A stretch of 64,000 bases of DNA from Bog-756 sp963778165 (GTDB lineage: Bacteria > Actinomycetota > Acidimicrobiia > Acidimicrobiales > RAAP-2). Positions 23,850 through 34,516 of the stretch are shown piece after piece. The notes below the pieces were generated by a model, which ran no database searches, was not told the origin of the DNA, and saw only the letters and a list, made by a program, of their open reading frames with translations. Position numbers and translations under genes: made by a program. How positions within the stretch are numbered: the stretch's first letter is position 1; each line of letters starts with the position of its first letter. Location of the stretch: positions 1-64,000 of the forward strand of contig CAVZTE010000001.1 of assembly GCA_963778165.1 (NCBI GenBank), given 5' to 3'.

Positions 23850-26342
23850 TCAGGACCCGACGTCGGCGACGGCGGGGCGGTTCCGTCGGCGTCGGGCCCG
23901 GCGGCCGGTGATGAACAGGGCCACGATGGCCACCACTGCGGCCAGGGTCACCAGCTCACCGAGCTTGTCGGAGCCGGTGCTGCCGTAGGTCAGGGTCACC
24001 TGATGGCTGGTGGGCACCACCACCATCAGGTTGGGGGCCACCCGCCAGGGACCCTCGGCCCCGCTGGCCTGCCAGTTGGGGAAGTAGGAGATCTTGACCT
24101 CCACCGGCGTGCCGGTCCGGCTCACGTGGAAGGAGACCGAGCTGTCGGTCTGGGTGATGTCCGACACCGTGGTGGCCGGCTCGGGCACCGCCTTGGGATC
24201 GACGTCACTGGTCGGCACCCGGGCCCAGTTGGCCGGCCCTCCGGCGGCGGGGACCACGTTCCACTGTGACGGGGTGTCGTACCAGGTGGCCGAGGGCTTC
24301 AACCAGGTGGTCTGGGCCGGCTTGACCCCGGTCCACACCACCGGCTGGTCGGCCAGGGGCTTGACGATCGACGAGTCACTGATCTTGTACACCTTCCAGG
24401 TGGTGTCCAGGGCCTGGCCGTTGTAGCTGGTGTGCCACGGTCCCGAGGAGGCCACCTGGGTCAGGTTGGGGTCCTGGGCCGCGGCGGCCTCGACGGTCGA
24501 CGACGAGGCCAGGAAGTAGCGCACCCCGAGTAACTGGAGGTGCTGGATGCCGAGCGGGATGTTCAGTCCCAGGTAGGCGAAGTCACTGCTGTTGACGGCG
24601 TCGGAGGGGTCGACCGACAGCTCGTTCTGGTTGATGAAGTGGTAGGGCGTGGTGGCCGACGACTCGAAGAGGAGACCCTCCATGGAGTCGACGCAACCGT
24701 TGGTCCAGTACGGCAGCAGCATCAGGGCCATGGTGGTGCCGAACCGGTTGAGGGAGGGGTCGTACTCCCACATGGTCCGGCCACACCCCTGGGTGGCGCC
24801 GACCTTGGCCATCATGTTGATCACCGATTTGTACTCGGGGTAGTCGGGCTTGTCCTGATAGCCGGTGTAGTTCCAATCGGCCCAGGCGCTGGGCTGGTTG
24901 GCCCCCACGGTGATGCCGATGGCACTCATGGTCTGGGCCGGCAGCACCAGGGGTGGCACCACCACCAGGCACGCCGCCGCCAGGGCGATGATCGGGCCCA
25001 CCACCGACCCCGGAGGGTTGCCCGACGGCCGGGGGCGGCGATGCCGGCTGATCCGCATGCCGGGCTGCCACGGCATCCCGGCCACCACGGTCAACCGTTG
25101 GCGGATGACCATCACCCACAGATCGAGGCGCCGTCGCCGGTTCCACCGGGCCACCCCGGCCACACACTCGAACAGGGCGTAGCCCGCCATCAGGTACAGG
25201 CACAGGAACCACAGCGGGAGGAACCGGACGTTGTACAACTTGCCCTGGGGATCGAGGCAGATGGCTGCCGCCGAGAAGGCCCCCATGGCCGCTATGAACA
25301 GTGCCACCCGGTTGCGGCGCAGGATCATGGCCACCACCCCGATGACCGCGCACACCACCACCCACCGGGCCGAGGCCGGGGCCAGCAGGTGGGGGAAGCC
25401 CTCGACGTTGGTCCAGCCCATATTGGTGGTGTAGGCCTGAGTGGAGGCGAACGGGAGCAGCCAGAACGCCGTGAGGCCGACCCCGATGGCCCCGACCACC
25501 ACGCCCCACCACAGGCGGCGCCCCCACCGGCGACGGGCCACGCGGTTGCGGACCCCCCGGTGCAGCCCACGCCGCAGGTCGGCGTCGAGCAGCACCCACA
25601 CCACGGCGCCGACCCCGGCGAAGATGGCCGGGATCAGATGGCACAGGAGCGTGGCGGCGAACAGCAGGGCGGCCAGAATCCGGTACCGGCCGGTGCGCAG
25701 GCCCAGGGCCACCACCCCGAGGAAGAGCATGGCGAACGAGATGCTGAGGGAGTAGGAGAACTCCCCGGCCATGGTGGACAGGATGTTGCCGCCGTAGATG
25801 GTGAAGCTGGGCTCGAAGAGGAACGGCAGCATGGCTGCGGCCAGGCATCCGGGGCCGGGGTCGCGGAGGCCGGCCATTTTGCCGAAGGCCCAGGCGCACA
25901 CCGGGAGGGTGAGCGTGCCCAGCACCGTGACCAACTTGAAGGCCACGTTGTAGTTGACCACGGCGTTGAACAGCACGGTGAAGAAGGCCGGCAGGGGGAA
26001 GTAGAAGGTGTAGAGGGGGAAGCCGTCGTACCAGGCCGGATCCCACCCGGTCAGCTGGCCGTGGGGCAGGAGGCTGTGCTCCATGAAGTACGGCAGCATC
26101 ACGTGGGCCCCGGTGTCGCCGCCGGCGGTGGTGGTGTTCTGGAAGAGCAGGTTCGGGTGCAGTTGGCTGAGGGCCACCAGGGTGATGCCGGCCACCACGG
26201 CGAAGTTGGCCCACGCCGGCCACGATGATCGTCGGGTGAACCGGTGGAGGAACGGCGGGGCCGTTTGTCCTGGTGCCGGACCGGTTTGAGCCGGCTCGGC
26301 GGGCTCCGGGCCTACCCGGACGACGTCGACGGGTGCGGTCAT
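23850..26342 (-). CDS. Large polytopic membrane protein, PTPS-related/GT-C-like
   Basis: 830 residues. About ten or more hydrophobic segments in the first 500 residues. The extracellular loop after the first one reads GGDTGAHVMLPYFMEHSLLP and then WYDGFPLYTFYFPLPAFF. This is the mark of the membrane family called 6-pyruvoyl-tetrahydropterin synthase-related, which I regard as GT-C-like, with an acidic residue at the lumenal end of the first helix. A soluble extracellular domain of about 280 residues follows and a last membrane helix with a basic tail. It may move or add sugars on lipid carriers; this is inference. It follows the CPBP gene with one base between. Confidence 0.65.
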   Translation of the reverse strand: MTAPVDVVRVGPEPAEPAQTGPAPGQTAPPFLHRFTRRSSWPAWANFAVVAGITLVALSQLHPNLLFQNTTTAGGDTGAHVMLPYFMEHSLLPHGQLTGWDPAWYDGFPLYTFYFPLPAFFTVLFNAVVNYNVAFKLVTVLGTLTLPVCAWAFGKMAGLRDPGPGCLAAAMLPFLFEPSFTIYGGNILSTMAGEFSYSLSISFAMLFLGVVALGLRTGRYRILAALLFAATLLCHLIPAIFAGVGAVVWVLLDADLRRGLHRGVRNRVARRRWGRRLWWGVVVGAIGVGLTAFWLLPFASTQAYTTNMGWTNVEGFPHLLAPASARWVVVCAVIGVVAMILRRNRVALFIAAMGAFSAAAICLDPQGKLYNVRFLPLWFLCLYLMAGYALFECVAGVARWNRRRRLDLWVMVIRQRLTVVAGMPWQPGMRISRHRRPRPSGNPPGSVVGPIIALAAACLVVVPPLVLPAQTMSAIGITVGANQPSAWADWNYTGYQDKPDYPEYKSVINMMAKVGATQGCGRTMWEYDPSLNRFGTTMALMLLPYWTNGCVDSMEGLLFESSATTPYHFINQNELSVDPSDAVNSSDFAYLGLNIPLGIQHLQLLGVRYFLASSSTVEAAAAQDPNLTQVASSGPWHTSYNGQALDTTWKVYKISDSSIVKPLADQPVVWTGVKPAQTTWLKPSATWYDTPSQWNVVPAAGGPANWARVPTSDVDPKAVPEPATTVSDITQTDSSVSFHVSRTGTPVEVKISYFPNWQASGAEGPWRVAPNLMVVVPTSHQVTLTYGSTGSDKLGELVTLAAVVAIVALFITGRRARRRRNRPAVADVGS

Positions 26343-26343
26343 C

Positions 26344-27417
26344 TCAGAGGAGCACCCGGGAGCCCAGGGCCAGCGGCATCACCACTGCGGTCAGGGCGGT
26401 CAGGTTGAACGCCGCGTGGGCCACCATGTTCATGCCCAGGCGTCCGGTGCGGTAGGAGACGAAGGACAGGATGATCCCGAACAGGGCCAGTCCGGCGAAT
26501 TGCAGGGCCTCGAAGTGGAACAGGCTGAACACCAGCCCGCACACCACGATGGCCAGTCCGGGCCCGATCCAGTGGCCCAACCTCCCGAACAGCCGGACCA
26601 GGGCCCGGAGCAGCACACCCCGGAAGAACAGCTCCTCGAAGAAGGGGGCGCCCACCACGGTGCACACGGCGATGACCACGTAGCCGCTGCCGTGGGAGGA
26701 GCCGGTGAGCCGCTGGCTGGGGGCGTCGAAGCGCTGGTTGAAGTTGTTGACGTGCTGGGAGATGGGGATGTACAGCAGGGCCACCAGAAACTGGCCGGCC
26801 ACCCCGATGGGGAAGCCGAGGAGGTCGATCCAACGGAACCGCAGGCCCATGTCCCGGACGATGTCGTGGGTCCCCCGGGCCCACGAGGAGGCCCAGGCCG
26901 CCCCGAAGAATCCCGACCACAGCCCGATCAGTGTCGAGACGACGTACCAGGTCGGCGGCTCGTTGAGCTTGGCGATAGCGGTGAGCGAGGTGGAGTCGCC
27001 GGCGATGGCCGCGGCGGCGGCGGCCAGGATCTCGGCCACGATCTGGCCCACCAGGAAGCCCAGCGCGAAGAAGAGCAGCCAGGTCCACGCGGCCGACGAG
27101 GACGGAGCGGCCCCGGCCTCGAGCTGCACGTTGAGGGGGATGTCCCGCCCACGGGAGGTGGGGGCATGGCTGGGGGCGGGGGTGGGGCCGGCGCTCGGGC
27201 TGGGGCTCGAGCCGGCGGGATTGCCGGGGCCGGGGCTGGCGGGATTACCGCCCATACCGCCCTGGCCACGGCCGAAGCGGCCCGGAGGGGGTTTCGGGCC
27301 TCCGGGAGGACGGCGGGCCGGCCGGGGGCGGCGTGCCCCAGGGCCGTCCGACGCTCCGGCCAGGGGGCCGTCGGCGGTGGCGGCCTGGTCCGCACCCTGT
27401 TCGGACCGGTCGATCAC
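26344..27417 (-). CDS. CPBP-family intramembrane metalloprotease
   Basis: About 357 residues from GTG 27417. The first 110 are a Pro/Gly/Ala-rich, positively charged cytosolic region. About seven to eight membrane segments follow. The CPBP (Abi/CAAX protease) motifs are complete: PFFEELFFRGVLLR (Glu-Glu and Arg), FSLFHFE (His) and HAAFN. These enzymes cleave within or near the membrane; bacterial substrates are mostly unknown. It is divergent from ftsH with about 100 bases between, so two membrane proteases share a control region. An in-frame earlier start at 27528 would overlap ftsH and has no support. Confidence 0.85.
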   Translation of the reverse strand: MIDRSEQGADQAATADGPLAGASDGPGARRPRPARRPPGGPKPPPGRFGRGQGGMGGNPASPGPGNPAGSSPSPSAGPTPAPSHAPTSRGRDIPLNVQLEAGAAPSSSAAWTWLLFFALGFLVGQIVAEILAAAAAAIAGDSTSLTAIAKLNEPPTWYVVSTLIGLWSGFFGAAWASSWARGTHDIVRDMGLRFRWIDLLGFPIGVAGQFLVALLYIPISQHVNNFNQRFDAPSQRLTGSSHGSGYVVIAVCTVVGAPFFEELFFRGVLLRALVRLFGRLGHWIGPGLAIVVCGLVFSLFHFEALQFAGLALFGIILSFVSYRTGRLGMNMVAHAAFNLTALTAVVMPLALGSRVLL

Positions 27418-27423
27418 CCCCCC

Positions 27424-27429
27424 ACGATA
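27424..27429 (-). promoter_or_regulatory. Candidate -10 box of the CPBP protease gene
   Basis: TATCGT, six bases before the GTG at 27417 (the six bases are all G on the coding strand). It supports a leaderless start at that GTG. Confidence 0.4.
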
Positions 27430-27503
27430 CCGATCGGATCCAGCCTGAAGGAGGCGGGCCCGCCCCGCCCGGCCCCGATGCCTCGGACAGTGGCCGGCGC
27501 GAA

Positions 27504-27509
27504 TAGCAT
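27504..27509 (+). promoter_or_regulatory. Candidate -10 box, leaderless start of ftsH
   Basis: TAGCAT, six bases before the GTG at 27516. GATGAG directly abuts the start codon and would not serve as a ribosome binding site. Confidence 0.45.
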
Positions 27510-27515
27510 GATGAG

Positions 27516-29820
<2,305 letters not shown>

Positions 29821-29822
<2 letters not shown>

Positions 29823-29895
29823 CGGGTTAGGCAAGCCCGGCGCTAAGCGGGGTAGGCAAGCCCGGCGCTAAGCGGGGCAGGCAAGCCGGGGCGCA
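29821..29895. repeat. Three tandem 25-base repeats after ftsH
   Basis: Units at 29821-29845, 29846-29870 and 29871-29895. The first two differ at one base, the third at a few. Each begins AGCGGG and contains GGCAAGCCCGGCGCTA. The CCCG and CGGG parts of neighbouring units can pair, so the transcript may form a row of hairpins and act as a terminator; there is no T-run. The first unit overlaps the ftsH stop codon by two bases. Confidence 0.85.
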
Positions 29896-29937
29896 AGCCC
29901 GAACGGAAAGCCGGGACCATCAACAGCCCGAGCGGCG

Positions 29938-29943
29938 TAACCT
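29938..29943 (+). promoter_or_regulatory. Candidate -10 box, leaderless start of the DUF2277 gene
   Basis: TAACCT, six bases before the ATG at 29950, identical in sequence and distance to the box before fbiA. Confidence 0.5.
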
Positions 29944-29949
29944 CGTCGC

Positions 29950-30204
29950 ATGTGCCGAAATATCACTACGTTGCGAGGCCTCGAACCGCAGGCCACCCCG
30001 GAAGAGATCGAAGCCGCCGCCCTGCAGTACGTGCGCAAGGTCAGCGGCGTCACGTCCATATCGGCGGCTACGGCGTCGGCCATCGAGCTGGCTGTCCGCC
30101 AAGTGGCCGCGGCCACTACCGAACTGCTGGCCGAGCTCCCACCCCGGCGCCAGCCACCACCGACCCTCCCGCCCATGCGGCGCAAGGCCGCGGCCGGAAC
30201 CTGA
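29950..30204 (+). CDS. DUF2277 family protein
   Basis: 84 residues. The N-terminal MCRNITTLRGLEPQATPEEI and the following AAALQYVRKVSGV are the hallmark of DUF2277, a small family of unknown function widespread in actinobacteria, Chloroflexi and proteobacteria. Two helices, and a conserved Cys at position 2. The C-terminus is a short Pro/Arg tail. Soluble, probably helical and perhaps nucleic-acid or protein binding; there is no evidence for a more exact role. It stands alone between ftsH and the universal stress gene. Confidence 0.85.
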   Translation: MCRNITTLRGLEPQATPEEIEAAALQYVRKVSGVTSISAATASAIELAVRQVAAATTELLAELPPRRQPPPTLPPMRRKAAAGT

Positions 30205-30264
30205 CGAGCTGGACGCCCAGAGGCCGGGGCGGGTCAGCTGAGCAGCTGAGCAGCTGCAGCCCGA

Positions 30265-30732
30265 TCAGCTCTCGTCGACGCCAGCAGTGCCGACGGCGCG
30301 ATCGGTGTCGACGATGAGGAGGCTGCAGGGGCTGCGGTGAGCCACCTTGTTGGGCACGCTACCGAGCACGAACCGCCGTAGGCCGGCCATGCCCCGGTTC
30401 CCCACCACCATGAGGTCCGCTCCGGTGGCTTCGGCCACACTGATCAGTGCGTCGGCCGGATCGCCGTCGAAGGTGTCGATCCCTGCCACCACCCCCCTCT
30501 CTTTCGCCGCCGCCAAGAACTCGGCGCTGATCCGATCGCTCTCGTCGTGGCGGTCGGTCTGCGACTCGGCCATGGCCAATGCGTCGACCTCGGTGCCCAA
30601 GGTCAGGACCGGGCGCATCACATGGACCCCCCGGAGCACGGCCCCGGTCATGGAGGCCAGGGCCAACGCCTCGTCGACGGCCTTCCCGGCCCGCTCGGAG
30701 CCGTCCGTTCCCACCACGATGACCTTGTACAC
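30265..30732 (-). CDS. Universal stress protein (UspA family)
   Basis: About 155 residues, one Usp domain. Starts YKVIVVGTDGSERAGKAV and ends with the ATP-binding pattern G-x2-G-x9-G(S): VVGNRGMAGLRRFVLGSVP, then VAHRSPCSLLIVD. These proteins help survival in hypoxia and starvation; ATP binding is likely here since the glycine motif is intact. I prefer the GTG at 30732 because GGAGG lies five bases before it; a GTG at 30744 would add four residues. About 190 bases upstream separate it from the divergent DJ-1-like gene; nothing else was recognised there. Confidence 0.88.
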   Translation of the reverse strand: MYKVIVVGTDGSERAGKAVDEALALASMTGAVLRGVHVMRPVLTLGTEVDALAMAESQTDRHDESDRISAEFLAAAKERGVVAGIDTFDGDPADALISVAEATGADLMVVGNRGMAGLRRFVLGSVPNKVAHRSPCSLLIVDTDRAVGTAGVDES

Positions 30733-30934
30733 GTGGACCTCCACTGTCGCCGGTTGCTCGCCTCACGGCCTTTGGCCGCCGCTCCGGACCAGATCGGTTG
30801 CGACGGTAGCAGAGGTCCCGTTGGCACGCTCTTGTCGCTCAACGCACCGTGAACCTACAGTCGGCCCCCCCAGGGCAGCCCGACGTGCTGTCGGAGGTCG
30901 AGAGCAGCCGGACCGGCAGCCGAAAGGAGTTGCC

Positions 30935-31813
30935 ATGGCCACAGTGCTGATTCCCCTTCCCGATGAGGACTTCGACCCCACCGAGGTGGCGGTGAGTTGG
31001 AAGGTCCTGGGCCTGCTGGGTCACACCGTGCGCTTCGCCACGCCGGAGGGGCATGCGGCCAAGGCGGACGACATCATGGTCACCGGTCGGGGCCTCGATC
31101 CCTGGGGGTTCGTACCCGGGCTCAACCACCTGGTGGTGGTGGGTCGGTTGCTCCGGGCCGATCGGCGCGGCCGGGCCGCCTACCACGAGATGCTGGCGTG
31201 CCCGGAGTTCCTCCATCCCGGCACCTGGGAAGAGATCGATCTCGGAGCGGCCGATGGCCTCCTGCTGCCGGGGGGCCACCGGGCCCGCGGGATGCGTCGC
31301 TACCTGGAGAGCACCGTCCTCCAGGAGGTCGTCGTCGAGGCCTTCCGCTCCGGCATGCCGGTGGCAGCCGTCTGCCACGGCGTGCTTCTGGCCGCTCGCA
31401 GCCGCGACCCGGCCACCGGCCGTTCCGTGCTCTACGGTCGCCGGACCACCGCCCTCACCTGGTCCCTCGAGCGCCGGGCCTGGCACCTGGCCCGCATCAC
31501 CCGCGCCTGGGACCCGAACTACTACCGGACCTATCCCGAGGAACCCGGCCAGCCTCCCGGCTATCTGTCGGTGCAGCAGGAGGTGACCCGGCTCCTCGAA
31601 CGCCCCTCGGACTTCAGCGACGTCGATCCGGCCGGGCCCGATCACCGGATGAAGGCGAGCGGTCGGGCCCGGGACACGTTGGACGACGACCGCCCGGCGT
31701 TCGTGGTGCGAGACGGGAACTACTTCTCGGCGCGGTGGCCCGGCGATGTGCACACCGTGACCAAGCAGTTCGCCGCCGTGCTCGGCCCCGGGCGGGACGA
31801 CAGCCCCCGTTGA
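30935..31813 (+). CDS. DJ-1/PfpI-family protein
   Basis: 292 residues. A type 1 glutamine amidotransferase-like fold: ATVLIPLPDEDFDPTEVAV, then GADG-like AADGLLLPGGHRARGMRRYLES, and the nucleophile elbow AAVCHGVLLAARS with the conserved Cys. Longer than typical PfpI (about 180 residues) by a C-terminal part containing YRTYPEEPGQPPGYLSVQQEV. Proteins of this length in actinobacteria are annotated as PfpI-like and may be chaperones, deglycases or hydratases; this cannot be decided. An AAAGGAG site six bases before ATG 30935 sets the start. Confidence 0.78.
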   Translation: MATVLIPLPDEDFDPTEVAVSWKVLGLLGHTVRFATPEGHAAKADDIMVTGRGLDPWGFVPGLNHLVVVGRLLRADRRGRAAYHEMLACPEFLHPGTWEEIDLGAADGLLLPGGHRARGMRRYLESTVLQEVVVEAFRSGMPVAAVCHGVLLAARSRDPATGRSVLYGRRTTALTWSLERRAWHLARITRAWDPNYYRTYPEEPGQPPGYLSVQQEVTRLLERPSDFSDVDPAGPDHRMKASGRARDTLDDDRPAFVVRDGNYFSARWPGDVHTVTKQFAAVLGPGRDDSPR

Positions 31814-31902
31814 TCCAGCAGAAGAGCTGAGCGAACCAGCTCGGCGGAGCGGCGGAGCGGAGTCGGTCGCAGAGCGGACCTACGTAGAGCGGGAGTGTGG
31901 AA

Positions 31903-32523
31903 CTACTGGTAGAGCGAGTTCTGCTTGACGGCGGCCTTGGTGAGGGTCTGACCCTGGGCCGCGGTCAGGGGTGGGAAGGTCGTGGTGGTGGAGGTCGCTC
32001 TCACGTCGACGTCGAGAGCGGTGATGGCGACGTTGTTCCCGGCCTGCCACACCACCAGGTACTCGGCCCCTTCGCTCTTGGTGGAGAAGGCCGAGGACCC
32101 CAACTCCTTGGGGACCGTCAACGACGCCACCGGGGTGGCCTTCTTGTGGAGGGCGCTCAGGGCATTGGATGCCGTGGCCGACGACGTGCACTTGAGCACA
32201 TCGGAGAGGAGACCGGTCTGTTCCGCCGCGTCTTCGTACGCCGCGGCAACCGAGGTCGAGCAACCCTTCTCGTCAGTGACCGAGGAGGACTTGGCGGCCT
32301 GGACGGTCTTCGGAAAACCGATGCTGGTGGCGTAGGCGGCATCGAGCACGGCGGGAAGTCCCGAGGTGGAGCCGGAGGTCGTGGTGGTGGATTTGCTCGG
32401 CGGCGTGCTGTTGGAGGAGCTACTGCAAGCGGCAAGGAGCAGGCCGGCCGCCACCAGAGCGGCCGCCACCACGGTATGGGCGCGAACAGTTGGTGTGGTC
32501 CTCGAAGGGAAAGGGCGGTTCAT
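31903..32523 (-). CDS. Putative secreted lipoprotein
   Basis: 206 residues. N-terminal basic residues, then VVAAALVAAGLLLAACSSSS: a signal peptide with lipobox LAAC, followed by a Ser/Thr-rich linker. The mature domain of about 150 residues has two Cys (KGCSTS and LKCTSS) that may form a disulfide. It also has a predicted strand-rich end (YLVVWQAGNNVAITALDVDV). I do not recognise the family. ATG 32523 is preferred because the signal peptide follows directly; the open frame before it is non-native. Confidence 0.7.
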   Translation of the reverse strand: MNRPFPSRTTPTVRAHTVVAAALVAAGLLLAACSSSSNSTPPSKSTTTTSGSTSGLPAVLDAAYATSIGFPKTVQAAKSSSVTDEKGCSTSVAAAYEDAAEQTGLLSDVLKCTSSATASNALSALHKKATPVASLTVPKELGSSAFSTKSEGAEYLVVWQAGNNVAITALDVDVRATSTTTTFPPLTAAQGQTLTKAAVKQNSLYQ

Positions 32524-32530
32524 GGCCCAA

Positions 32531-32536
32531 ACCCTA
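32531..32536 (-). promoter_or_regulatory. Candidate -10 box of the lipoprotein gene
   Basis: TAGGGT, seven bases before the ATG at 32523; the same box and spacing as at rmlA and birA. Confidence 0.45.
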
Positions 32537-32638
32537 GGGCCTGAACATAGGGGGAAGATAAGAGTGGCCCACGGAGGCCCCGAGTTGACCCCTGAGGCCG
32601 CTCGGACCTGGCCCGTGGTGCTCCGGCCGTCGCCAGGC

Positions 32639-32866
32639 TCAGCGACTGGATTCGTACAGTTCGACCGAGATCCGGTCCTCGCCGATCTCTTGTCCCTGGA
32701 ACTCACAGCCGGTCACCTTGGCCACCCGCATCACCATCTCCGCATTCGCCGCGCTGATGGCCATGTGGCACGACCCGACCGAATTGAGACGCTCCCACAG
32801 CACGCCCATCTCGAAACCGCGGGCGAACTCCGGGTCATCCGTGTCGAACCGAAGCACCTTTTCCAT
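32639..32866 (-). CDS. Small conserved hypothetical protein
   Basis: 75 residues, no membrane segment. Sequence features: an acidic start (EKVLRFDTDDPEFARGFE), a middle with GSCHMAISAANAEMVMRVA and a last strand ISVELYESSR. The codon use is like the neighbours and GATGAGGT stands before the ATG, so I take it as a real gene. The alpha-beta pattern suggests a small folded domain. I do not recognise a family. It lies between the DUF5719 gene and the lipoprotein gene on the same strand. Confidence 0.55.
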   Translation of the reverse strand: MEKVLRFDTDDPEFARGFEMGVLWERLNSVGSCHMAISAANAEMVMRVAKVTGCEFQGQEIGEDRISVELYESSR

Positions 32867-32941
32867 GGTGACCTCATCGACACGGTCAACGGCTTGCTTT
32901 AGTCCCCGCGGTTCCCGGTCACGACGGTCAGCCGGTCACGC

Positions 32942-34516
32942 TCACGGGCCGACGAGTGGAAAGCCGGTCGAAGAGACCACCCCCGAGGCGCCCGACGGCC
33001 GGCTGTCCTCTTCCACCGCCACCGGCTCGGTCGAACGGACCACGAAGGTCGAGAGCCCTTTGACCACCTTCGTACCGAGCACCACCAACCGTCTCGGATC
33101 CACGGTGAACACGGCCACGGCGCGGCCGGCAAGGGTGTACACCCTCACCCGGGCCGGGGCTGCCCCCGGGTCGGCGACGGCCAGGTTCTTGATGGAGGCA
33201 TGCGGGGTGCCGGGAGCCGGAACGATCCCGGGCCCGGGAACCAGCCAATCGGTGGTAGCGGTGGTGGTGCCCGAAGACGATCCCCACATCGGGGCGGGTG
33301 ACCCCGAGGAGGCCAACACCGAGCGGCCGGCCACCACCGGCCCGGACGAGTTGATGGTCATGGCGTAGGGCACTCCTTGAGGCAGTCCGGCCGTCCCCGA
33401 CACCACGAAGTTCGCCACCGAGAGGGCGGGGATCGACAGCCGTCGGGGCACCACCGATCCCGAGGACAGCCCAAGGGAGACCGTGGCCGTCACCGTCGAC
33501 CTTCCCGGGTTGGCCACATCCACGCTCACTGCAGAGCCCCGGGCCGCGGTGACCTGGGGGAAGCGCCAGACGGTGGAGAGCTCCGGCGCGCCGAGCCGCA
33601 GCGACAACCCCCCGACCGAGCCGCGGGAGTACGCCTGGAACTCCGAGCTGACCAAGGCGCCCGACTGGGTCACCACCAAGGTGGCGATGTCGGTGGCTTT
33701 CTGGACGTACTGGCCGACATCCAAGGTCACCAACCTCCCGGGCCCCACCACCAACCCCTGGTAGGCCTGGGGCGTGATCAGTCCGGTGTTGGTGACGAAG
33801 GTGACGTCGACCACCGCCTGGGGGGCAGCCGGATCGAACAACGACAAGACCAGGCTGTTCCCGGCCGTGGTGGACCCCCCGGCAAAGGCCCACCGGGACG
33901 AGGTCTGGGAGGCGCACGGGGCCGTGCTCCAACCCAGCGGGCCCGATACGGTCTGGCTGGCCACCACTCCCCCGCCGTCGAAGGCGAACGACGAGGCGTA
34001 GCTGCCCGAGCCCAGTCCCTGCGACGGGTTGACGGCCGACACGGCCCGGGGCGGGACGGTGACCGGCAGGCGGACGGTGCGGACCGATCCCCCCTTGCCG
34101 GCTGGCCCGACGGTGGTCATGAGGCCGGTCACCGGTCGCGTGGTGGAGTTGGTGAGGTAGATGGTGGAGGCGGCGTCGTGGCCGGTCCCGGCCACGCAGA
34201 AGGCCGACGAGGTGGAGGCATCAGACGGGGGGACCCGGACCCCGTCGAGCACTCCCGGGGCCTGGGCCGCGGCCGGGGTGTGGACCGCCGCCGAGATCAC
34301 CCCCACTCCGATCACCACCACCAGCACCGACACCACTGCCGTCCACCGTCCGCGCACCGGTCGGAGGGTGGTGCGACGGATTCGACGGTGCGCCGGAGCC
34401 GGGGCGGGCGAGGACTCGGCCCTCCCGTCGGACCCACTCCCGTCGGACGCACTTCCGTCGGACGCACTCACGTCGGACCCACCCGAACTGGCGCCACCGG
34501 AGTCGGGCCCACTCAC
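32942..34516 (-). CDS. DUF5719-family membrane-anchored protein
   Basis: 524 residues. A Ser/Asp/Gly-rich cytosolic N-terminus of about 50 residues, a basic stretch, one membrane helix (TAVVSVLVVVIGVGVISAAV), then a large extracytoplasmic part rich in beta strands. Two Cys (AFCVAG and APCASQ) may pair. The extracellular part fits DUF5719, known in actinobacteria next to a very large family 2 glycosyltransferase in the whiB2/manB region. That is the neighbour here, with a four-base overlap (34513-34516). A role in envelope glycan assembly together with that enzyme is inferred only from this conserved pairing. Confidence 0.72.
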   Translation of the reverse strand: MSGPDSGGASSGGSDVSASDGSASDGSGSDGRAESSPAPAPAHRRIRRTTLRPVRGRWTAVVSVLVVVIGVGVISAAVHTPAAAQAPGVLDGVRVPPSDASTSSAFCVAGTGHDAASTIYLTNSTTRPVTGLMTTVGPAGKGGSVRTVRLPVTVPPRAVSAVNPSQGLGSGSYASSFAFDGGGVVASQTVSGPLGWSTAPCASQTSSRWAFAGGSTTAGNSLVLSLFDPAAPQAVVDVTFVTNTGLITPQAYQGLVVGPGRLVTLDVGQYVQKATDIATLVVTQSGALVSSEFQAYSRGSVGGLSLRLGAPELSTVWRFPQVTAARGSAVSVDVANPGRSTVTATVSLGLSSGSVVPRRLSIPALSVANFVVSGTAGLPQGVPYAMTINSSGPVVAGRSVLASSGSPAPMWGSSSGTTTATTDWLVPGPGIVPAPGTPHASIKNLAVADPGAAPARVRVYTLAGRAVAVFTVDPRRLVVLGTKVVKGLSTFVVRSTEPVAVEEDSRPSGASGVVSSTGFPLVGP

